Assembly (NCBI GenBank): GCA_947044365.1
Contig: OX345637.1
Span: 15,284,916 to 15,348,915, forward strand
DNA: 64,000 nucleotides
DNA from: Petrosia ficiformis
Lineage: Eukaryota > Porifera > Demospongiae > Haplosclerida > Petrosiidae
Direction of reading: 5' to 3'
Shown piece after piece: positions 34,001 to 46,500 of the stretch. A program made the position numbers and the translations under genes. Under the pieces are notes generated by a model. It worked only from the letters and a program-made list of their open reading frames with translations. It had not been told where the DNA came from and did no database searches. How positions within the stretch are numbered: position 1 is the first letter of the stretch; every line of letters begins with the position of its first letter.

Positions 34001-36973
34001 GATACTTGTATTAGTAAAATAACTACTCCACTTCCTCCAGTCACATTATTAACAACAGGTAGAAAAGGTATACCTAATAGAGAGATATATGTATAGATAG
34101 ATAGATAGATAGAGACATAATTTACATTATAAAGATTCTTACTAAATTACAACAGACCAGTATTTATTGCATCATCAAGGTATATAAAATGTACAATTAT
34201 AAACCAGCAGCTCATTTAATTGAGCCACAATGTCCATAGTCTTCAGCCATACGATTTCAACTAGACTATAAACAACACACTAGAAAAGCTCATCTTTTCT
34301 AACCTGTATCAGTTATGAGATAGTTAGTTCTCGTCGTATCTTTTCCAATATTATTATCACCTGATACAAGACAACTGTAATTAACACCAGCAATGACAGG
34401 ACCTAATGAAACAGATTGTCCATCACAATCACTCATTGAAACACAGTCTATAATAATAGATAAAAGATCATCTCCACTAGAATCCTTTCTTTCACAATCA
34501 ACAGTAACTGTTTTTAATCCCACACCTCCAGTGTGTCTGAAATACCATATGACTGACAGGTTTCCATTAACATTAGTTAGAACAGCAGACATGAAGTCAG
34601 GAGCTATATTCAACGATGATAAATACAAAACAATATAACAACAATATCACCTACCACCTGAAGATGTGTTGAAGACTATTTGTTCAACATATGAAATAGT
34701 TGTTATGGTAACAGTATATTGTATATTAGGTTTTAATCCACTAATAGTTACTATATTATTATAATCTGTATCTATTGTATTATTAGGAGTAACTTGTCTT
34801 GTTATATTACTGATTCCTTCTGTTGTAGTGTATATAAACACATTGAATACAGTGAAGACAGGTGATCCTAGATTAATAGGATTAAGCCAACTTAATACAA
34901 CAGACTCTGCTTCAGGATCACCAACAACTGTTACACTTCGTGGCATTGATGGAGGAACTGATGAACATAATATAATATAACATAATTATTAATAATTATA
35001 ACTTACCGTGTTCAATAAGTTCAATTGTATTCTCAATAGATAATACTTCATTTGTTAAAGTATTAGTATAATTACCAGTATCACTTGATATCACTGTTGT
35101 AATTGTTAATTGACCTGGTACACTAGTATCAAATCGACCACCATCAGTCACTGGACTATTGTCCTTAGTCCAGATTGATGTAGGGTTTGGGTTACCATCA
35201 ATATTAGTATAAGCTGTAATAGTTACATCATCTCCAGTAACTACATAGAATGGTCCAGTTTGTGGAACACCTTCAGGAGGATCTGTGAGAGTGAGAATGA
35301 AAGTATAAATAAAGAATAAAATATATTATGACATGGAATAAGAGAAAAGCAAATTTATTTGCCTAAACATTACCTTTCAAATGTTTACCATTCAGTCGAT
35401 ATATACTATGCGGTTATTATATATACAGGGATATAATTAAATGTAATATTCAGGAGGAACAATTATTGTTTCTTCTGGATACATAGTGTCTTTAAAAATA
35501 ACAACTTCATTAAAATCAGACTGTGACCTTCCACATGTAAATCATATAATATTAGTATTATTATAGTAAGAATACATGTATTACTATACTACACAACTCA
35601 CATAGAACATTCAGTATGAAGAATCCAGTTGAAGTACCTCCTTCATTAGATACTGTAATAGAATAGTTTCCACTATCAGTACGATTAACATTAGTAAATA
35701 TAATGACTGGATATATAGATATATTAGGATTAGATCCTCCTTCACTAATAAGATTACCATCAAATGACCATTCATAATCATCAGGAACAATAGGAAATCC
35801 CTCTGTTTGTTCAATATAGAGAGAAAATAGATCTCCTTCGATCACTGCAATTGGAGTAGAGTTTTGAAGAAGAACTGGGGGCTCTAGAAATAGAGTTGTA
35901 TGTTATACAATTATACAAGATAGCTGGGGTCTAAGCACATACCCTCTCTCCCCCATAGAATAGCATAGAATAACGTAGAAAAAAATTATATATATAATAT
36001 ATATTAGCTTTCTGAAAATCTGTCTTTGCTTCCCATGCCGTTTTAAGTGAATAGTGACTAAATGTGACAGAGGGAGGAGGAAGGGGTCTATTTTTAAAGA
36101 TAATTTATAGACTTCGTGCAGCTGACGTCAGAAGGTTGAATTTTCCATATATTTATATACCACATCATAAGTGTTTATGTGTGACAAAAGAATGATTGTT
36201 TCTGTTGCATTCTCCAAAAAAAGCGCACTTGGAATCATGAGCAGACAATATGTTGTTCAATTCCAATTGGAAACTATCAGACCGTTGAAATTCTTCGACT
36301 TTCTGCTTGCAGTAGAGAGAATGCAGCAAATAATGGACTCTACTACACTGTGTTGTATAGTATCTTGCCACTCAAAATGGCGGATTCGCCATATATTTCC
36401 GTGTTGGATGACGTAACTGCACAAGGTTTATAAAGTGATTTTGGTAGCTGTTTTATTACCTCCTCAAGAGCATGTGGAGTTTCAATGCACATTCTCAAGA
36501 AGTATACCACATATCTCATATCCTCTCATGGAGGTAAGCTAAAGAATATCGCTTGGATTACACTCACTTATTATTCTCAGATCAAATCTTGCTAATACTG
36601 TACCTCCTGTACCACAACCAATTTGATTATTATCAAATGTTTCATTAAATACTAAGATAGTGAAGTTACTACGTAATGTCTCTTGTGAAACTACATAGTT
36701 CTCAAATCCTGTTTGTCCTAGTCCTTGTGATGTGAATGCTATGAGCGTCTCTGTTCCATCTTTGATTTGAATCCACTGAGTCTCCCTTTGAGCTCCATCA
36801 CTGTTTCTAGTCACTTCACAAAAGAAGGTCACATTCTCAGTGTTCTCCACTGCTGATATTATAGGATTAGCTCCATCTATTCCTTCTGGAAATATAATGG
36901 TACTGAAACTCTGACCACATGTCTCTCTATTGCAGTAAAAAAGCATTAAAACAATAATAGCAGAAAACCACAT
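31049..36973 (-). CDS. Gene D: full-length Ig3-FN3x3 transmembrane receptor
   Basis: Nine exons, phase-1 introns: 36973-36568, 35883-35602, 35282-35007, 34957-34655, 34603-34304, 34073-33759, 33619-33491, 31435-31328 and 31248-31049; 772 residues. Order is signal peptide plus Ig V-like (1-135, Cys in TFFCEV and IGCGTGG), Ig2 (136-229) and Ig3 (230-321) without cysteine pairs, FN3-1, FN3-2 (four cysteines), FN3-3 (to 627), Ser/Thr stalk (628-670), TM (671-706, one Lys codon shorter than C) and tail. The tail has AYDVV, LAYGEI (fits ITIM) and VVYDTPLL, and stops after MPQQQQK; the C-terminal SQYEEI of gene A/C type is gone. FN3-1 lacks 11 residues before VFNTSS, as in C and H. No disabling lesion. 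Head to head with gene F, whose ATG is 1.46 kb away. Confidence 0.85.
31590..31818. repeat. Foldback with 60-bp arms in the gene D intron
   Basis: CTGATCGGGAATTTAG and GTATAACACACAGGATGCTT on the left are answered by AAGCATCCTGTGTGTTATAC and CTAAATTCCCGATCAG on the right, around about 95 bp. The corresponding introns of H and F lack it, so it inserted after the duplication. Confidence 0.8.
32701..32955. repeat. Foldback repeat, diverged copy 3
   Basis: CAAGAATAATAAAAAAGCAT at the left and inverted arms around GCTTTTTTGTGTTTTGCCTT; the arms contain CCACTTCCACATAAC and its complement. Distant relative of 21502-21790. The 79-codon open frame across it is a by-product of the repeat. Confidence 0.7.
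35930..36567. other. Intron 1 of gene D
   Basis: No conserved exon. A stretch at about 36170-36420 has overlapping open frames on both strands (up to 81 codons) and a less AT-rich composition; it may be a repeat fragment but I could not assign it. Confidence 0.35.
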
Positions 36974-37220
36974 CTTTCTGATTACAGATTCGAGGCGTTA
37001 CATATGACTGATCCCATACACAATTATATAACTAGGGGCGGGTCTAGTATCAGTGTACTGTTAGTAAGTTACAACTAACAATAATAATATATCTCTTACA
37101 TAATTTACACGCTTTGACAGTAACTTTTGAAGAAAATTCCATAAATAATAGACTGAGACACTGTTGACGTTAAATTAAGAAGAGGACTTCAACTTTACTG
37201 TGCCACCTCAAATTCTGCAA

Positions 37221-38190
37221 TAGAGATCACGCTCATCACTGATATTGTTGTTCCCGGAAGTGCCATTGCTTCAAATTGTGACTTCTACCTCCTAAATGTG
37301 CATCACAATCTGATTGGAACTGTGTTCACCTTAAAGATCACACTGATTCTATCACATTCACTCTCAAACATGCTATGTTAGTCTAAGCATACTTTATAAA
37401 AATAATATTTGATTTTTGTATTCAGTAGTTGCGGCAAGCTACAGCTTCTCCAAACCTGTCTTCACGAGATTTAAGGGAGAAGATTTCTTCATAAATTCTA
37501 CTGTAGAAGTTAATCCTGAACCTTCTGGTGCCATTTGGATAAGACATGGAGTAATTCTGTTGACATCACAAACATATCAATTACTATTAAAAATCTTCAG
37601 AGAGGGTACAATGGAACATATACTATAACCAGTGATAATGGTGTAGGAGGAGGAAGTGGATCTTTTGATTTAATCGTGTATTGTGAGTAATAGATAATTT
37701 TATAACAAATTTATTACACTAGCTAGCTACTGTATGGTTTTGTAGATGGTCCTGAGTTTACAAATTGTGACAGTGGAAGTACTATATATTGACCTCACTC
37801 GAACTGAAGGAGATACTCTTGTCATTAACTGCATTGTATCTGGATCTAATCTTGCAGTCAGTACGATTGTGTTAACACTAAACTCAGATGAAAAAATGAC
37901 CATCACTAATCAACCAATTTATAATTCAGTGACTGTTGCATACAATGGAAGATATACTTGTATGGTTTCTACATCTGTTGACTTTGCAACTCTGAATTAT
38001 AATGTTACAGTAATTTCACCCTCTGGTAAGTAAAATGATTAATTTGTGATTATTTATCTAAATAATTTCGTAATGTTTTAAATTTCTGGTACCTCGTCAT
38101 CTACAGTGTTGAGTACTACTACTACTTCTTCTTCAGCTACTACTACTACTAATGCTATACCATCCCAAACAGGTTATGGTTCTGCTGCAG
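37221..38190 (+). pseudogene. Pseudogene of the second Ig family, copy 2
   Basis: Four exon remnants in the same order as at 20474-21357 plus a stalk: about 37221-37376 (acceptor AG changed, one-base deletion), 37429-37682 (Ig, NSTVEVNPEPSGAIWIRHG, then a 16-bp deletion and frameshift), 37746-38025 (Ig, EGDTLVINC and YNGRYTCMV, one-base insertion near its start) and 38107-38190 (open Thr/Ser-rich stalk, phase 1). Lesions differ from copy 1. It ends 245 bp before the ATG of gene F, in the same orientation. Confidence 0.75.
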
Positions 38191-38435
38191 GTAAAACTAT
38201 TCTTATTATAATTTATTAATGTTTTTTTGTTTAGGATTTACTTCTGCAAGTCTTGTTCTGATTCTTGTAACTGCTTGTAGTGTTTTTTTTTTGCCTGAAT
38301 TTTATCAATAATGATTTTTGTTATTGTAATGAGTTTTTCAATAATTCTATATTCATAGCGTATGGGAGTGTGACTTAAATCATCTGCCCGGGGGCTTCAG
38401 AACATATGTAACGCCTTCTTTCGCCTTGCAGAAAG

Positions 38436-38899
38436 ATGAGATTTTCTCTGGTAGCAGTTACCAATGTTTTAGTGCTTCTTTACTGCACTGGAGAGACATG
38501 TGGTCAGACTTTCAGTACCATTATATTTCCAGAAGGGATAGATGGAGGTAATCCTATAATATCAGCAGTGGAGAATACTGAGAATGTGACCTTCTTTTGT
38601 GAAGTGACTAGAATCAGTGATGGAGTTCAGAGACAGACTCAGTGGACTCTAATCAAAGATGGAGAAGAGACTACCATATTATTCACATCAGAAGGACTAG
38701 GACAAACAGGATTTGAGAACTATGTAGTTTCACAAGAGACATCACGTACTAACATCACTATCTTAGTATTTAATGAAACATTTGATAATAATCAAATTGG
38801 TTGTGGTACAGGAGGTGTAATACTATCAAGATTTGATTTGAGAATAATAAGTGAGTGAATATAAATATACTGAATTGTTAGGTAAATTTGTCTGTACTG

Positions 38900-38950
<51 letters not shown>

Positions 38951-40487
38951 GTTTATGAACAGGATGTAGCTGTGTGTCTAAATGCTAAATACTATAATAT
39001 AATAGTTGTTCTCATCAGTTTTAGTTGAAATTCATTAATTAGATCAGATAGTGGTGTTGTGAGGGTTCTGTATTACCCTTAATGTTGTGGAGGGAGATGG
39101 GAGTTCATTGTACTTAGATGCTATGGACATTTACAGTTGTGACTAATCAGTACTACTGAAAGACAAAACATTAACTCATAATTTCAGATGGTGTAATCAA
39201 GGGAGTATTCTTTAGCTTCACTCCACGAGAGGATGTGAGATATGTGGTATACTTCATGAGACTGTGCATTGAAATTCCAAACTAATTAATTATTTGATAA
39301 TCTCTTGAGGAGATAATAAAACATTATAATACCACTAAGAAAATTACTTTATAAATTATATTTAAGATTAGACCCCTTCCTCCTCACTTGGTCACATTTA
39401 GTCATCATTAACTTAAAACAGCACTAAATAAAAGGCAGATTTTCATGAAGATATTTTGTATAATTGTATAACATACCACTCACTTTCTTTCCAGAGCCCC
39501 CAGTTCTTTTTCAAAACTCTACTTCGATTATACTAGAGGGAGATTCATTTTCTCTCAATATTGAACAAACAGAGGGATTTCCTATTGTTCCTGATGATTA
39601 TGAATGGTCATTTGATGGTACTCCTATTAGTGAAGGAGGATCTAATCCTAATATATCTATATATCCAGTCATTATATTTATTAATGTTAATCGTACTGAT
39701 AGTGGAAACTATTCTATTACAGTATCTAATGAAGGAGGCACTTCAACTGGATTCTTCATACTGAATGTTCTATGTGAGTTGTGGAGTATAATAATTAGGG
39801 CTGGGAATCGGCTGAGTTTCTGGATAATCGATTAAAATCAGCGGAAGTAATTAGGCCAATTAAGTCAATTAATACAGGAAACTCCTCCCATTTGATAATC
39901 AAAAAAGCTTCCATCACTTCCGTAATGTACATTATTTACTGTCGCATGCTTGAAAAGTATGTATTTTGGGATAATTAGCATAATCAATATCACAGACTTG
40001 TAATCGATAATCAGAAGAATTTTCAATATTGATTGATTAATCGATAAATCGTCCCAGCCCTAATAGTAATACATGCTATAATAATAGTGAATATTATATG
40101 ATTTCCAAGTGTGGAAGGTCACAATTAGATTTTAATGAAGTTGTTATTGTTGAAGACACTGTTTATCCAGATATATTAAGAAAAATGTATCCCTATAATT
40201 GACTATGCATCAATCATTGCTGATGGCACTAGTGTCTCTAACTTTTTGTGTACTTGAAATCTAGGGCCTGAAGAATTACGTAAGTCTAACTGCAGTCTAT
40301 AAGTGCACAGAAAGTTACTTACTTGTTAAAGATTCGTGCATCATCTTTACACTGTTTCTCTGCTATATACAACAGTTGTTGGCAGCTTACATTTTCCTGC
40401 TGGTCTGTACTCACTCTGTAACTCTAGCTCGTGTTCTTTTACGTACCACACTCATTAGTTACATAATTGATTGATGCAACTTCCTTA

Positions 40488-40534
<47 letters not shown>

Positions 40535-43500
40535 ATAATAATTATTATATATATAGTTCGAACCCGTGGGAAAGCAATTATTTTTATGGCCATACGGGCA
40601 ATAACAATAATAGTTTTTCCTAAATCTTATATTTAGTTATATTCTTATCAGGGTTGTTGTAATTAGAGTTCCATTTTTATTATTGCAAGTACAATAACTC
40701 CCTAAAACACATTACAATTACAATTAAAACATTAAAAACTAATTAATTATTAATTGAGTTAACTTTTAGAGATATCAAGTTTTAAAAGTTAATTACAACA
40801 AACCTGTTTCATATATATAATGACAGACTAGTAAACATTTGAAAGGTAATGTTTGGTCAATCAATTTTAAGTATATGTCTTTCTCTTATTTTATGTCGTA
40901 ATATAGTTTATTTTTCATTTACATGTTTATGCTTTCACTCTCACACTCACAGATGCTCCTGAAGGTGTTTTACAAAATGGACCATTATATGTGGTTATTG
41001 GAGATGATATAACTATTACAGCTTATACTAATATTGATGGTAACCCAAACCCTACATCAATCTGGATTAAGGACAATAGTCCAGTGACTGATGGTGGTAG
41101 ATTTGATACTAGTGTACCAGGTCAATTAACAATTACAACAGTGATATTAAGTGATACTGGTAATTATACTAATACTTTAACAAATGAAGTATTATCTATT
41201 GAGAATACAATTGAACTTATTGAACATGGTAAGTTATAATTATTAATAATTATGTTATATTATATTATATATTTGGTTCATCAGTTCCTCCATCAATGCC
41301 ACGAAGTGTAACAGTTGTTGATGATCCTGAACCAGAGTCTGTTGTATTAAGCTGGCTTAATCCTATTAATCTAGGATCACCTGTCTTCACTCTATTCAAT
41401 GTGTTTATATACACTACAACAGAAGGAATCAGTAATATAACAAGACAAGTTACTCCTGATGATACAGATTATAATAATATAGTAACTATTAATGGATTAA
41501 AACCTAATATACAATATACTGTTACCATAACAGCTATTTCATATGATGAACAACTTGGTATATTAACGAGTGCACCTAGTGATGAGGTAGTGTTCAATAC
41601 ATCTTCAGACGGTAAGTGATATTGTTTTGTTATGTTCTCTTGTGTTTATCATTGCTGAATATAGCTCCTGACTTCTTGTCTGCTGTTCTAACTAATGTTA
41701 ATGGGAACCTGTCAGTCACATGGTATTTCAGACACACTGGAGGTGTGGGATTAGAAACAGTTACTGTTGATTGTGAAAGAGAGAATTCTAGTGAAGATAA
41801 TACTTTATCTATTGTCATAGACTGTGTTTCAATGAGTGATTGTGATGGACGATCTGTTTCATTAGGTCCTGTCATTGCTGGTGTTAATTACAATTGTCTT
41901 GTATCAGGTGATAATAATATTGGAGAAGACGAGATAAGAAATAGCTTTTTTGGAACAAATACAGGTTAGAAAAGATGAACTGTACTAGTATGTTGTTGAT
42001 AATCTACTAATGAGATGTTAATTACCCTCCTCATGAAGTGTAGGTGAAATAATGTGATAATAATATTGTTGTGTTTGTTTGTGTTTGCAAAATGCATGGA
42101 AAGCAATGGACATTGTTAGCTCAATTATACAAACTACTGGTTCATAATTGTTCTGGGGCTTATTTTATAATCCTTGATGAAGCAATAAATATTGGTTTTA
42201 ATAAGTGTTCACTGAGAATTTTTATATTCTAAATCATGTCTCTATCTATCTATCTATTATATATATATCTCTCTATTAGGTATATATATATATATATATT
42301 ATCGCACAAATACAGGCAAATATTATGAGTTGGATACAGCGTTGCCACGAGTCCGAAGGAGGAGTAGCAACGCTGTATCCAAAGAGTAATATTTCCCGGT
42401 ATTTGTGCGATAATAAATTTATTGTATACTCTCCCGCGCACCCGTATAACACCTTAATACTGTTACTAAGATACACACAAGTTAAAGCGCACAAAAGAAA
42501 TCTAGATATGAAATGGCCGTTCCAAAGAGCGTCCATAAGTTAAACTTCAAAATAACACCAGATATAAATGATTGGACCCCTCCAGAGCGAAGTCTGCAAA
42601 ACTTCCATTTTTCTCTGTTGGATACGTCAACCGCGTCCTTCGAAAAAGAGTTGTGGTTAATAAGAAGTAAAAATGGAATAATTTTTATACACAACATTTT
42701 TTATAGGTATTAGATGATAAAGAAGTACAAACTTTTATTGAAGTAAACAAAAATATTAATACAAAGAAGGAAACTGAATCTGATCTTAAAATCTGGTGTA
42801 ATTCAATCGGAGAAAAACGAAATATAGGAGACATTTCACCTCAAGAATTAAACTGCCTACTTTTTCATAAAAGTAAGACGAAGAAATGGTAGAGAGTACG
42901 AACCAGATACGCTTACTTCAATGCATAGAAGTCTTGATCGTTACTTGACAAAAGACTTGAGCAAGAACTACAGTCTCCTTAATGATATTGACTTTGAAAA
43001 GTCCCGTCAGACATTGAAAGCTGTGAGAAAATCACTGAAACAGCAAGGTAAAGGAAACAGACCGAAAGCTGCGAGAAAATCACTGAAACAGCAAGGTAAA
43101 GGAAACAGACCCAACGCTGCTGATTCTATAACTGATGCAGAAATTGAAAAATTATGGAGTTCACAAGTCTAAAAACCTTCAGATGACCATATGGTTTTGC
43201 CTGTGTATTCACATGGGTATGCGTGGTCGAGACGAACATCACAGATACCGTTTTGGTGACTTCACTCTAAAATTTACATCAGAGGGTCATGAATATGTAG
43301 AATTCTCGCAGGAAAGAGGTACTAAAACTAGATCTGGTGAAGATGAAGCACACCAGCAGCGAGCATTCAAACTGAAGATGTTTGCAACTCCAGCTTGTCC
43401 AGATAGGTGTCCTGTAAAGCTGTTTAAAACATTTATCTCGCACAGACCTGAAGGAATGAACTTACCTGAATCTCCATTTTATTTAGCAGTGAACCATAAG

Positions 43501-46500
43501 CTCAATGAGCATTCAAAATGGTTTAATGCCAGCCATTAGGCATTCACCAGGTTTTATGAAAATTTTATCACAAATAGCGGAATTGCCAGGATGAAAAACC
43601 AACCACTCAGCAAAAGACAACAGTACAAAAATTATGCAATTCTGGCATTCCCGACAGTACTGTTCTTCAGGTTTCTGGTCACAGAAATGTTCACAGTTTG
43701 AATAATTATAAAAAGCCATCAATCGAACAACAAAACTCTATCTCTCATCTCCTCAGTTGCTATTCAACTCAACCAAATCCATCAACTAGTAATCCAATTT
43801 TATCCTCTACCTACAACAGTACTATCACAGACATTACTAACCAGCAATCTCAGAATGGCGGTGTAATCATGCCTGGTTGTACTCTGCACAGCTGTACAAT
43901 ACAAATAATCTCTTCACCATGTGGTCCTTCAACTAAGAAACCGAAAATGGACTCTATATCTTCTTAGTTTTTAGATACTAACACTATAACAAACAGTATA
44001 ATATTTATTATCATTCAATTTTTAGCCATGTGGACAGTTGAAATGTGCACGTGACACCAGTTGAATACGTAGTGCACAATACGGACACGTGATTGTATAA
44101 GATGGTAAAAGTTTATCATAGTGCGTATTTTAGGCAGAGCATTGAAAATGTGTTAAAAGTATGTTGCTATGGAAGTTAATATACGATAAATCTCTCTATT
44201 AGGTAATTATTGTAATCTGTCCTATTATCATTGATTATTAATTGTCTCTCTGTTTAGATTAATTTCTAACTATCTATCCATCTATCTATTCATCTATCTA
44301 TCTATTTATACATGTATATATCTATTAGGTATACCTTCTCTACCTGCTGTTAATAATGTGACTGGAGGAAGTGGAGTGGCTACTTTACTAATACAAGTGT
44401 CATACAGTGGAGTTATTAATACAGATGACTTCAACTTTATAATATCTATTTATAATGAAAATGATCAACTGTTTGATACTCAAACTATTAATCCTGATTC
44501 TCGATACTTCACTTGTTCAATGATAAATGCTATAATCACTGTGAATCTAGAGGAAGGAATGTATAGTTTCACAGTTCAATCCAATAATCCATATGGTATG
44601 TCTGAAGTGACTGAGTTAACAGATGAAGTTATAGTCGGTCCAGGTGAGTGGATTCATATGATGTGTTTATAATTAGTTTATTGATAAGATATCAGGTTTG
44701 TGTGATCAAATGTTTTACATTATACATGCAACCCTATCATACTATACTATACTATACTATACTATACTATACTACATTACTTATTATACACTAGTCACAT
44801 CTATCACAACAACAATATCCACTGAATCAACAAGTACAACAACATCATTTCTTTCCATGGCAACAACATCATCAACATCAGGAACTTCCACTACATCAAC
44901 TGTCATACCCACTTGTGTAGGAGGATCTTCAGGTAAACGAAATGTTTATAATTATAATAATAATTATATGTATATAATTATTATATGTCAAATATTTCTA
45001 AATGTTATACTTAAATGCATTTTTCTAAGCACTTATGTTATGTGGTTGAACATTTAAACTGACAGCGGCGTAGGAAGCAATTGAAAATTAGGGGGCTGAG
45101 TAGCGGTTTAAAAGCGCGCTGGGAAAAATTTTTTGGGGTCATTAATTATTTATGAGGGTGTGGCTAAATTATGACGTATTAATTGAGTCGACAATAATAA
45201 TTATGCGAAATTCGGAAGTTTAGCAATTAATTAGTCGCTATAATGGCCATAATTATTTTTTTAAAATCATGCGACTGAAGAATATAATTTACCAAAAGTT
45301 CACAAAGTTCAATTTTTATATTTTACCAAAATAATGAAGTCTACGATCGTTAACCGATATAAACTGTCTAGCAATATCCTTAAGATCAAGGCTATCTGTA
45401 TCAGACGAATGAACATACAGTAAAAGTAAATTGATTGTCTGCTGTTCTCATCTACAAGACATGATGATAGACTTATAATTCATTCACTAGAGTGTTGATC
45501 ATAAATTTATGGTTTTAACTTACCACTTCCAATAGAGTGCTTTGCTTCATCATGTTGTTACAGTCAGTAAGTAGGCAGAGACCACACCCAGTATTAATCG
45601 ATCAAATTAATTAATAATTAAATAATTCAGAAAAGAAAAGTTGAAGATTTTTTTTGGGGGGCTGCAGCCCCCCTGGTTCCTACGCCTATGAAACAGCACT
45701 TCTTAGTACTAGTACTTGTAATTAAATATAATTATTTTGAAATTACCTATAATCATATAATTATTGGTTGAAGGATAGTTCTATAGCGCTCATTATTTTA
45801 AAATTTAATATAGGATTTTTAATTTGTTATATAGTTTAAGGATTATAATAATACTGAAATAATATACTGGCTCATTAATAAACATATTTGTGTACTTGTG
45901 TTATATCTGTCCAGTACACAAATTATAGATTATAAGTAAAAATTTATGAACAAGTAACATCTGTTGTTTTTACTGATGTTAGTACTGGACAGTACACTAT
46001 AGATTGTATATTATGCTGTGTACATTATATTTTTGTTACTATATATGCTTTATTATGACATGTATTTTACTAGTACTATTTTTTTTTTGAACTATAATAT
46101 AAATAATAATGTAATATTAGTGTTATACTGTAAAAAAAAATAATAATAATAATAGTAATGTAATATTTCAATACTATTATATGAGGGGTATCTGCCCCTC
46201 ACTAACAGCAAGGACAAGTGATTCAGTATTGATACTTCTTTTATAAAGCGAACGAGATCCTCTGATACAGGTGATAAGAGAGAAACTAAGACTGCAACGT
46301 AGCCAGGCCATAACAAGACTATATGGTTGATCTCTTTTTTCAGCTAATAATGATGCTAGTCTTTTATAAGCTACAGAGGTGGACTTGGACATTTCACTGG
46401 AAGTTGAGAAAACTAATGGGGTAAAAGAGGCTAATTCAATTTTGTGAACTCTTTGTTCAAATAGTCTTTTCTTCTCTCGTTCTTGTCTTTGATATGCTGA

